From Siphonodentalium dalli (lineage: Eukaryota > Mollusca > Scaphopoda > Gadilida > Siphonodentaliidae), in NCBI GenBank assembly GCA_032622095.1, contig CP136062.1:57759868-57823867 (forward strand): a stretch of DNA of 64,000 nt, read 5' to 3'. How positions within the stretch are numbered: the first letter of the stretch is position 1; the number at the start of each line of letters is the position of its first letter. Shown piece after piece: positions 23,901 to 34,956 of this stretch. The notes beneath the pieces are model-generated. The model did no database searches. It worked only from the letters and a program-made list of their open reading frames with translations, and was not told the origin of the DNA. The position numbers and the translations under genes were made by a program.

Positions 23901-26900
23901 TCTGATGATAATTTGAGAGGTGATTGTTGATTACCTGATAACATATTAAGGGTTCCATGGAGATCTGATGATAATTTGAGAGGTGATTGCTGATTACCTG
24001 TTAACAGATTAAGGGTTGCATGGAGATCTGATGATAATTTGAGAGGTGATTGCTGATTACCTGTTAACAGATTAAGGGTTGCATGGAGATCTGATGATAA
24101 TTTGAGAGGTGATTGCTGATTACCTGTTAACAGATTAAGGGTTGCATGGAGATCTGATGATAATTTGAGAGGTGATTGCTGATTACCTGATAACAGATTA
24201 AGGGTTCCATGGAGATCTGATGATAATTTGAGAGGTGATTGCTGATTACCTGTTAACAGATTAAGGGTTGCATGGAGATCTGATGATAATTTGAGAGGTG
24301 ATTGCTGATTACCTGTTAACATATTAAGGGTTGCATGGAGATCTGATGATAATTTGAGAGGTGATTGCTGATTACCTGTTAACAGATTAAGGGTTCCATG
24401 GAGATCTGATGATAATTTGAGAGGTGATTGCTGATTACCTGTTAACAGATTAAGGGTTGCATGGAGATCTGATGATAATTTGAGAGGTGATTGCTGATTA
24501 CCTGATAACAGATTAAGGGTTGCATGGAGATCCGATGATAATTTGAGAGGTGATTGCTGATTACCTGTTAACATATTAAGGGTTGCATGGAGATCTGATG
24601 ATAATTTGAGAGGTGATTGCTGATTACCTGATAACAGATTAAGGGTTCCATGGAGATCTGTCTGATCTGATGATAATTTGAGAGGTGATTGTTGATTACC
24701 TGTTAACAGATTAAGGGTTCCATGGAGATCTGATGATAATTTGAGAGGTGATTGCTGATTACCTGTTAACAGATTAAGGGTTGCATGGAGATCTGATGAT
24801 AATTTGAGAGGTGATTGCTGATTACCTGATAACAGATTAAGGGTTGCATGGAGATCCGATGATAATTTGAGAGGTGATTGCTGATTACCTGTTAACATAT
24901 TAAGGGTTGCATGGAGATCTGATGATAATTTGAGAGGTGATTGCTGATTACCTGATAACAGATTAAGGGTTCCATGGAGATCTGTCTGATCTGATGATAA
25001 TTTGAGAGGTGATTGTTGATTACCTGATAACATATTAAGGGTTCCATGGAGATCTGATGATAATTTGAGAGGTGATTGCTGATTACCTGTTAACAGATTA
25101 AGGGTTGCATGGAGATCTGATGATAATTTGAGAGGTGATTGCTGATTACCTGTTAACAGATTAAGGGTTGCATGGAGATCTGATGATAATTTGAGAGGTG
25201 ATTGCTGATTACCTGTTAACAGATTAAGGGTTGCATGGAGATCTGATGATAATTTGAGAGGTGATTGCTGATTACCTGATAACAGATTAAGGGTTCCATG
25301 GAGATCTGATGATAATTTGAGAGGTGATTGCTGATTACCTGTTAACAGATTAAGGGTTGCATGGAGATCTGATGATAATTTGAGAGGTGATTGCTGATTA
25401 CCTGTTAACATATTAAGGGTTCCATGGAGATCTGATGATAATTTGAGAGGTGATTGCTGATTACCTGTTAACATATTAAGGGTTCCATGGAGATCTGATG
25501 ATAATTTGAGAGGTGATTGCTGATTACCTGTTAACATATTAAGGGTTCCATGGAGATCTGATGATAATTTGAGAGGTGATTGCTGATTACCTGTTAACAG
25601 ATTAAGGGTTGCATGGAGATCTGATGATAATTTGAGAGGTGATTGCTGATTACCTGTTAACATATTAAGGGTTCCATGGAGATCTGATGATAATTTGAGA
25701 GGTGATTGCTGATTACCTGTTAACAGATTAAGGGTTGCATGGAGATCTGATGATAATTTGAGAGGTGATTGCTGATTACCTGTTAACATATTAAGGGTTC
25801 CATGGAGATCTGATGATAATTTGAGAGGTGATTGCTGATTACCTGTTAACATATTAAGGGTTCCATGGAGATCTGATGATAATTTGAGAGGTGATTGCTG
25901 ATTACCTGTTAACAGATTAAGGGTTGCATGGAGATCTGATGATAATTTGAGAGGTGATTGCTGATTACCTGATAACAGATTAAGGGTTGCATGGAGATCC
26001 GATGATAATTTGAGAGGTGATTGCTGATTACCTGATAACAGATTAAGGGTTGCATGGAGATCTGATGATAATTTGAGAGGTGATTGCTGATTACCTGATA
26101 ACAGATTAAGGGTTGCATGGAGATCCGATGATAATTTGAGAGGTGATTGCTGATTACCTGATAACAGATTAAGGGTTGCATGGAGATCCGATGATAATTT
26201 GAGAGGTGATTGCTGATTACCTGATAACAGATTAAGGGTTGCATGGAGATCTGATGATAATTTGAGAGGTGATTGCTGATTACCTGATAACAGATTAAGG
26301 GTTGCATGGAGATCTGATGATAATTTGAGAGGTGATTGCTGATTACCTGTTAACAGATTAAGGGTTCCATGGAGATCTGTCTGATCTGATGATAATTTGA
26401 GAGGTGATTGCTGATTACCTGATAACGGATTAAGGGTTGCATGGAGATCTGATGATAATTTGAGAGGTGATTGCTGATTACCTGATAACAGATTAAGGGT
26501 TGCATGGAGATCCGATGATAATTTGAGAGGTGATTGCTGATTACCTGTTAACATATTAAGGGTTGCATGGAGATCTGATGATAATTTGAGAGGTGATTGC
26601 TGATTACCTGATAACAGATTAAGGGTTGCATGGAGATCTGATGATAATTTGAGAGGTGATTGCTGATTACCTGTTAACATATTAAGGGTTCCATGGAGAT
26701 CTGTCTGATCTGATGATAATTTGAGAGGTGATTGCTGATTACCTGATAACGGATTAAGGGTTGCATGGAGATCTGATGATAATTTGAGAGTTGATTGTTG
26801 ATTACCTAATAACATATTAAGGGTTCCATGGCGATCTGATGATAATTTGAGAGGTGATTGCTGATAACCTGATAACAGATTAAGGGTTGCATGGAGATCT

Positions 26901-29900
26901 GATGATAATTTGAGAGGTGATTGCTGATTACCTAATAACATATTAAGGGTTCCATGGCGATCTGATGATAATTTGAGAGGTGATTGTTGATTACCTGATA
27001 ACAGATTAAGGGTTGCATGGAGATCTGATGATAATTTGAGAGGTGATTGTTGATTACCTAATAACAGATTAAGGGTTGCATGGAGATCTGATGATAATTT
27101 AAGAGGTGATTGCTGATTACCTAATAACAGATTAAGGGTTGCATGGAGATCTGGTGATAATTTGAGAGGTGATTGCTAATTACCTAATAACATATTAAGG
27201 GTTCCATGGAGATCTGATGATAATTTGAGAGGTGATTGCTGACTACCTGTTAACAGATTAAGGGTTGCATGGAGATCTGATGATAATTTGAGAGTTGATT
27301 GCTGATTACCTGTTAACAGATTAAGGGTTGCATGGAGATCTGATGATAATTTGAGAGGTGATTGCTGATTACCTGATAACAGATTAAGGGTTGCATGGAG
27401 ATCTGATGATAATTTGAGAGGTGATTGCTGATTACCTGATAATGAATTAAGGGTTTCATGGAGATCTGATGATAATTTGAGAGGTGATTGCTGATTACCT
27501 GTTAACAGATTAAGGGTTGCATGGAGATCTGATGATAATTTGAGAGGTGATTGCTGATTACCTAATAACAGATTAAGGGTTCCATGGAGATCTGATGATA
27601 ATTTGAGAGTTGATTGCTGATTACCTGATAACGGATTAAGGGTTGCATGGAGATCTGATGATGATTTGAGAGGTGATTGCTGATTACCTAATAACAGATT
27701 AAGGGTTCCATGGAGATCTGATGATAATTTGAGAGTTGATTGCTGATTACCTGATAACGGATTAAGGGTTGCATGGAGATCTGATGATAATTTGAGAGAT
27801 GATTGCTGATTACCTGATAATGAATTAAGGGTTTCATGGAGATCTGATGATAATTTGAGAGGTGATTGCTGATTACCTGTTAACAGATTAAGGGTTGCAT
27901 GGAGATCTGATGATAATTTGAGAGGTGATTGCTGATAACCTGATAACGGATTAAGGGTTGTATGGAGATCTGATGATAATTTGAGAGGTGATTGCTGATT
28001 ACCTAATAACAGATTAAGGGTTGCATGGAGATCTGATGATAATTTGAGAGGTGATTGCTGATTACCTAATAACAGATTAAGGGTTCCATGGAGATCTGAT
28101 GATAATTTGAGAGTTGATTGCTGATTACCTAATAACAGATTAAGGGTTGCATGGAGATCTGATGATAATTTGAGAGGTGATTGCTGATTACCTGATAACG
28201 GATTAAGGGTTGCATGGAGATCTGATGATGATTTGAGAGGTGATTGCTGATTACCTGATAACGGATTAAGGGTTCCATGGAGATCTGATGATAATTTGAG
28301 AGGTGATTGCTGATTACCTGATAATGAATTAAGGGTTTCATGGAGATCTGATGATAATTTGAGAGGTGATTGCTGATTACCTAATAACAGATTAAGGGTT
28401 CCATGGAGATCTGATGATGATTTGAGAGGTGATTGATGATTACCTGTTAACAGATTAAGGGTTGCATGGAGATCTGATGATAATTTGAGAGGTGATTGCT
28501 GATTACCTAATAACAGATTAAGGGTTCCATGGAGATCTGATGATAATTTGATAGTTGATTGCTGATTACCTGATAACAGATTAAGGGTTCCATGGAGATC
28601 TGATGATATTTTGAGAGGTGATTGCTGATTACCTGTTAACAGATTAAGGGTTCCATGGAGATCTGATGATATTTTGAGAGGTGATTGCTGATTACCTGTT
28701 AACAGATTAAGGGTTCCATGGAGATCTGATGATATTTTGAGAGGTGATTGCTGATTACCTGTTAACAGATTAAGGGTTCCATGGAGATCTGATGATATTT
28801 TGAGAGGTGATTGCTGATTACCTGTTAAAAGATTAAGGGTTCCATGGAGATCTGATGATAATTTGAGAGGTGATTGCTGATTACCTGTTAACAGATTAAG
28901 GGTTGCATGGAGATCTGATGATAATTTGAGAGGTGATTGTTGATTACCTAATAACAGATTAAGGGTTCCATGGAGATCTGATGATAATTTGAGAGGTGAT
29001 TGCTGATAACCTGATAACAGATTAAGGGTTGCATGGAGATCTGATGATAATTTGAGAGGTGATTGCTGATTACCTGATAACAGATTAAGGGTTGCATGGA
29101 GATCTGATGATAATTTGAGAGGTGATTGCTGATTACCTGTTAACAGATTAAGGGTTCCATGGAGATCTGATGATATTTTGAGAGGTGATTGCTGATTACC
29201 TAATAACAGATTAAGGGTTGCATGGAGATCTGATGATAATTTGAGAGGTGATTGCTGATTACCTGATAACAGATTAAGGGTTGCATGGAGATCTGATGAT
29301 AATTTGAGAGGTGATTGCTGATTACCTAATAACAGATTAAGGGTTCCATGGAGATCTGATGATAATTTGAGAGTTGATTGCTGACTACCTGTTAACAGAT
29401 TAAGGGTTGCATGGAGATCTGATGATAATTTGAGAGGTGATTGCTGATTACCTGATAACGGATTAAGGGTTGCATGGAGATCTGATGATAATTTGAGAGT
29501 TGATTGCTGATTACCTAATAACAGATTAAGGGTTGCATGGAGATCTGATGATAATTTGAGAGGTGATTGTTGATTACCTGATAATGGATTAAGGGTTCCA
29601 TGGAGATCTGATGATAATTTGAGAGGTGATTGCTGATTACCTAATAACAGATTAAGGGTTCCATGGAGATCTGATGATATTTTGAGAGGTGATTGCTGAT
29701 TACCTAATAACAGATTAAGGGTTGCATGGAGATCTGATGATGATTTGAGAGGTGATTGCTGATTACCTAATAACAGATTAAGGGTTGCATGGAGATCTGA
29801 TGATGATTTGAGAGGTGATTGCTGATTACCTAATAACAGATTAAGGGTTCCATGGAGATCTGATGATATTTTGAGAGGTGATTGCTGATTACCTAATAAC

Positions 29901-30469
29901 AGATTAAGGGTTGCATGGAGATCTGATGATGATTTGAGAGGTGATTGCTGATTACCTAATAACAGATTAAGGGTTGCATGGAGATCTGATGATGATTTGA
30001 GAGGTGATTGCTGATTACCTAATAACAGATTAAGGGTTCCATGGAGATCTGATGATATTTTGAGAGGTGATTGCTGATTACCTAATAACAGATTAAGGGT
30101 TGCATGGAGATCTGATGATATTTTGAGAGGTGATTGCTGATTACCTGATAATGGATTAAGGGTTGCATGGAGATCTGATGATAATTTGAGAGGTGATTGC
30201 TGATTACCTAATAACAGATTAAGGGTTGCATGGAGATCTGATGATATTTTGAGAGGTGATTGCTGATTACCTAATAACAGATTAAGGGTTGCATGGAGAT
30301 CTGATGATATTTTGAGAGGTGATTGCTGATTACCTGATAATGGATTAAGGGTTGCATGGAGATCTGATGATATTTTGAGAGGTGATTGCTGATAACCTGA
30401 TAACAGATTAAGGGTTGCATGGAGATCTGATGATAATTTGAGAGGTGATTGCTGATTACCTGATAACAT
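17966..30469 (-). other. Long open frame across the array (three segments)
   Basis: One minus-strand frame is open in three segments: 17966-23305, 23471-26941 and 27176-30469 (1779, 1156 and 1097 codons). All three are in the same register. The repeating peptide is 21 residues, LLSGNQQSPLKLSSDLHATLN, or 24 with a QTD insertion. The only stops between 17966 and 30469 come from single-base changes: a serine codon to TGA near 23468 and a glutamine codon to TAG near 27178. A second frame of the same strand is also open for up to 259 codons. There is no signal peptide, promoter or known domain. Because 63 is divisible by 3, one open unit opens the whole array, so I think it is non-coding, but the register is strikingly clean. 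Confidence 0.4.
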
Positions 30470-30662
30470 ATTAAGGGTTGCATGGAGATCTGATGATAAT
30501 TTGAGAGGTGATTGCTGATTACCTGATAACAGATTAAGGGTTGCATGGAGATCTGATGATAATTTGAGAGGTGATTGCTGATAACCTGATAATGGATTAA
30601 GGATTCATGGAGATCTGATGATAATTTGAGAGTTGATTGCTGATAACCTGATAACAGATTGA

Positions 30663-31043
30663 CCCTTTACCCAACAAACCGGCCAAATAAAGCTTCAACA
30701 GCCAAAAATATCTTCGGTCTGTCTCAATAGAATCATACAAATATGGATATCATTGGAACCGGCTCCTTGACCACATTGTGATAGTTACAATTATGCCCTG
30801 TGCCAATGCATTCTCTTATATATGCGAGTCGACCATAGGTCGCCTCGCATATATAAGAGAATGCAACGGCCTAAAAAAAATCTTTTTTTTAACACTTTTT
30901 ACCAATTTTTCTTACATTCTTTAACAATTTTATAATTTTTAATGTGTTAAGCCAATGCATTCTCTTATATATGCGAGGCAACCTATGGTCGACACATATA
31001 TAAGAGAATGCATTGGCACAGGGCCCTTCTGTTGGGTAAAGGG
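30663..31043. mobile_element. Foldback element nested in the array, copy 1
   Basis: The ends CCCTTTACCCAACA and TGTTGGGTAAAGGG are exact inverses. Inside are two palindromes around ATTCTCTTATATATGCGAG, as in the element at 6388, with a shorter T-rich core. It sits at a TTAA-containing point of the 63-bp unit (GATTAAGGG). Confidence 0.85.
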
Positions 31044-32174
31044 TTGCATGGAGATCTGATGATAATTTGAGAGGTGATTGCTGATTACCTGATAACGGAT
31101 TAAGGGTTGCATGGAGATCTGATGATAATTTGAGAGGTGATTGCTGATTACCTGATAACAGATTAAGGGTTGCATGGAGATCTGATGATATTTTGAGAGG
31201 TGATTGCTGATTACCTGATAACGGATTAAGGGTTGCATGGAGATCTGATGATAATTTGAGAGGTGATTGCTGATAACCTAATAACAGATTAAGGGTTGCA
31301 TGGAGATCCGATGATAATTTGAGAGGTGATTGCTGATAACCTGATAACAGATTAAGGGTTGCATGGAGATCTGATGATAATTTGAGAGGTGATTGCTGAT
31401 AACCTGATAACAGATTAAGGGTTCCATGGAGATCTGATGATAATTTTGAGAGGTGATTGTTGATTACCTGATAACAGATTAAGAGTTGCATGGAGATCTG
31501 ATAATAATTTGAGAGGTGATTGCTGATTACCTGGTAATGAATTAAGGGTTGCATGGAGATCTGATGATAATTTGAGAGGTGATTGCTGATTACCTGATAA
31601 CAGATTAAGGGTTGCATGGAGATCTGATGATAATTTGAGAGGTGATTGCTGATTACCTGATAACGGATTAAGGGTTGCATGGAGATCTGATGATAATTTG
31701 AGAGGTGATTGCTGATTACCTGTTAACAGATTAAGGGTTGCATGGAGATCTGATGATAATTTGAGAGGTGATTGCTGATTACCTGATAACAGATTAAGGG
31801 TTGCATGGAGATCTGATGATAATTTGAGAGGTGATTGCTGATTACCTGATAATGGATTAAGGGTTGCATGGAGATCTGATGATAATTTGAGAGGTGATTG
31901 ATGATTACCTGATAACAGATTAAGGGTTGCATGGAGATCTGATGATAATTTGAGAGGTGATTGTTGATTACCTGATAACAGATTAAGGGTTCCATGGAGA
32001 TCTGATGATAATTTGAGAGGTGATTGCTGACTACCTGATAACAGATTAAGGGTTGCATGGAGATCTGATGATAATTTGAGAGGTGATTGCTGATAACCTG
32101 ATAACGGATTAAGGATTCATGGAGATCTGATGATAATTTGAGAGTTGATTGCTGATAACCTGATAACAGATTGA

Positions 32175-32565
32175 CCCTTTACCCAACAAACCGGCCAAGA
32201 CCGGACAAATAAAGCTTCAACAGCCAAAAATATCTTCGGTCTGTCTCAATAGAATCATACAAATATGGATATCATTGGAACCGGCTCCTTGACCACATTG
32301 TGATAGTTACAATTATGCCCTGTGCCAATGCATTCTCTTATATATGCGAGTCGACCATAGGTCGCCTCGCATATATAAGAGAATGCAACGGCCTAAACAA
32401 AATCTTTTTTTTAACACTTTTTACCAATTTTTCTTACATTCTTTAACAATTTTATAATTTTTAATGTGTTAAGCCAATGCATTCTCTTATATATGCGAGG
32501 CAACCTATGGTCGACACATATATAAGAGAATGCATTGGCACAGGGCCCTTCTGTTGGGTAAAGGG
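32175..32565. mobile_element. Foldback element nested in the array, copy 2
   Basis: Nearly identical to the copy at 30663, including flanking array variants, but with about 10 extra bases (GACCGGACAA) near its left end. It arose by duplication of a ~1.5-kb block rather than by a second insertion. Confidence 0.85.
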
Positions 32566-33006
32566 TTGCATGGAGATCTGATGATAATTTGAGAGGTGAT
32601 TGCTGATTACCTGATAACGGATTAAGGGTTGCATGGAGATCTGATGATATTTTGAGAGGTGATTGCTGATTACCTGATAACAGATTAAGGGTTGCATGGA
32701 GATCTGATGATATTTTGAGAGGTGATTGCTGATTACCTGATAACGGATTAAGGGTTGCATGGAGATCTGATGATAATTTGAGAGGTGATTGCTGATAACC
32801 TAATAACAGATTAAGGGTTGCATGGAGATCTGATGATAATTTGAGAGGTGATTGCTGATTACCTGATAACGTATTAAGGGTTCCATGGAGATCTGACGAT
32901 CATTTGAGAGGTGATTGTTCAATAGCCTTGAAACTTTTGGCCAAATGAAATTTTCTTCGGCCATTTAAAAAAAAACAGTGTGAACCTTGTTTGAAAGGCT
33001 CGCATA

Positions 33007-33232
33007 CAGTAATGCCCTAAATAATCGACTCCTTAACCACAGCAGAATTATGGGTAATTTTTCAGGATTTAGTTGGAAATATGGCTTGTTGCCAGCTGTT
33101 GTTGCCATTCATTGGAAAGTTCTCAGTGAGAGCTTTCCGATGAATGCCAACAAGCCATATTTCCGACTAAATCCTGAAAAGTTACCCATAATTCTGCTAT
33201 GGTTAAGGAGTCGATTATTTAGGGCATTACTC
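33007..33232. mobile_element. Foldback MITE, family B copy 5
   Basis: A long-loop copy with CAGTAATGCCC and GGGCATTAC ends and the shared arms. It adjoins the right edge of the array-bearing element and the TIR element that follows. Confidence 0.8.
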
Positions 33233-33945
33233 TATAAACACATCAAAAAAAGAAAGTCCCCTCCTAATATATTTGGTAATATTTTATGAGATATTCGATG
33301 GATTTTGACAAAACTTTACGCAAATAAAGTGGTATCTGAGACACAACCTGTGCGAGGCACCATCCTGTGAGTTATGTTAATATGGCCAGCTGAGCCCGAA
33401 TTGAATGGAAGGGTGCTTTTCAAAAGTTGCAAAACACTGACATAGAGTGGACAGCCACTCCAGTGTTCCATTGTTCACACAAGTTGTTACTGGCTGTAAA
33501 TGTGGTCCAAAAGTGACACTGTGAGTCCACGTTAACATGTGTGTCATCTTACACCTTGAAGTTTCACGCCGTGAGGAACACAGAGTTATTGAAATCAGTC
33601 TCTTTGAAGCCATTTTTTCAGTAAACCGTGTTTCCCACCATGTAGGCCATTGAGTTACCAACAGATAAGGATGTTCCAAGCCTGTGCGAGAAGTGGGGTC
33701 CAAGGCACAGCCGAATGGACTGTGATCATTCTACCTGTATTTTTGCAACTTTTGAAAAGTGCCCCTATTCTATTCAATTCGTGCTCACTCAGCCATAGCT
33801 CACCTCACAGCACAGTGCTTAGCTCACTTGATGTCTCTGGTACCACAAATCATTTGTGGAAAGTTTCATTAAAATCCGATTAAATATCTCCAAAAATATT
33901 ACAGAATATATTAGGGGGGGACTTTCTTTTTTTGAGGTGTTTATA
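33233..33945. mobile_element. 0.7-kb foldback TIR element
   Basis: TATAAACAC followed by TCAAAAAAAGAAAGTCCCC at the left is inverted at the right (GGGACTTTCTTTTTTTGA, GTGTTTATA). Inner arms also pair (GAATTGAATGGAAGGG with the region near 33765, and TTCAAAAGTTGCAAAA with TTTTGCAACTTTTGAA), so the whole unit is close to one imperfect hairpin. No coding content. Confidence 0.7.
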
Positions 33946-34305
33946 AGAGAATGTATTGACACTGGGTTTTCGCAAAATTTCAGGAAGCAAGAAATGCATG
34001 AGATTCAAGGCTCAAAATAATAATTTGTTTACTGACTGTCAAAATGACAGGCACCAAATGGATGGTGTTGGTCATTTCAAAATGGTGCCTGTCAAATTTT
34101 CAGATGTACTGTATGAGACAGTATTTAAATTTCCAATCAACTTATTATTCATCAATGATGCGCACATTTTAGTGACCGTCCAATTGCCACCTAGAAAAAA
34201 CCAAACTTTACGTCGATTAATAAATACACATTCAATTCAACATAATTATATTCACTATGAATTGATCTGAAATTAAAAAAGGACAAATTTTTATTTTCAA
34301 TGTCC

Positions 34306-34415
34306 AATTTGGCCAGAAGTGACTCCTTGGACAGATAGATTGTTTAAAGATTTGCATTGGACAAAATGTCCGACAGATACAGAAGTGTACTGGACATAAG
34401 CTATTTTTTGTCAGA
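34306..34415. repeat. 110-bp flanking duplication, left copy
   Basis: From AATTTGGCCAGAAGTGACTC to TTTTTTGTCAGA. It appears identical to 37243-37352. Together the copies bracket the LINE insertion. Confidence 0.9.
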
Positions 34416-34956
34416 CAATGACCGTGACCGGCCACTTATTTTGAGCCTTGATGAAATTGACTATGACTATGACTATGATTATTTATTCATAACTCATTCA
34501 TATGATATTTACAATTATATACACAGTGTAATAGTATAACATTCAATGAGCTATCGGGGACAGCATAACCAAGAAGGTTGTCTACCTGCCGTCCCCGTTG
34601 AAAAGTAATATAACTATACATGTAATAATAATTTTAATTTATCTAGGTTTTGTCTTGTTAACTTTAAAAATTGGTATATAAATGTCTGTTTTTTAATAAA
34701 TAATAGTATAATTCGTTTGTCGTTCACCGTTCATCGCTCAGTTTGTGATATGGTATGTAAAGTACAAGCATGTGGAGTATGGATATGTGGATGAGGCCAG
34801 CGGAGAATGATAATTGTTTAACCAATGGGTCGGACAAGGCATTCGAATAATACATTCATGTATTTCCTGCGATAGGGTGATGATGCACTTGTATTATCTA
34901 TCATTCTCTCTTGTTATACAATGTCAGTTATCGCTATACGAATATTATACTACTTA

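Larger units (their letters stand above)
17982..32917. repeat. Giant 63-bp tandem array (about 220 units)
   Basis: The unit contains GGGTTGCATGGAGATCTGATG and GAGAGGTGATTGCTGATTACC. Counting a marker (AAGGG) gives 198 periods between 18008 and 30599, 17 between 31039 and 32111, and 5 between 32561 and 32876. Thirteen units carry a 9-bp insertion (TCTGATCTG), giving 72 bp, all between 20485 and 26704. Nearly every unit has a BglII site (AGATCT). Variation is confined to a few positions (GCATGG/CCATGG, GATAAT/GATATT/GATGAT, CTGATAAC/CTGTTAAC/CTAATAAC). The array lies in the LLTP intron between exons 38698 and 16430. Confidence 0.97.
17618..33003. mobile_element. Inverted-repeat-bounded element hosting the 63-bp array
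   Basis: The left flank (17621 on: TATGCGAG...GGGTTCACATTGTCC, then TTTTGGCCAA and GGCCAT) is the imperfect inverse of the right flank (32925-33003: TTTTGGCCAAATG, GGCCATTT, CAGTGTGAACCTTG, GGCTCGCATA). The giant array lies between these arms. Non-autonomous elements with an internal tandem repeat, such as the 'pearl' type of oysters, have this layout. The arms are short and diverged, so the boundary is tentative. Confidence 0.5.

Noticed and set aside
17982-32917. CRISPR-like array
   Set aside because: Units are contiguous 63-mers with no unique spacers, no cas genes, and the setting is a eukaryotic intron.
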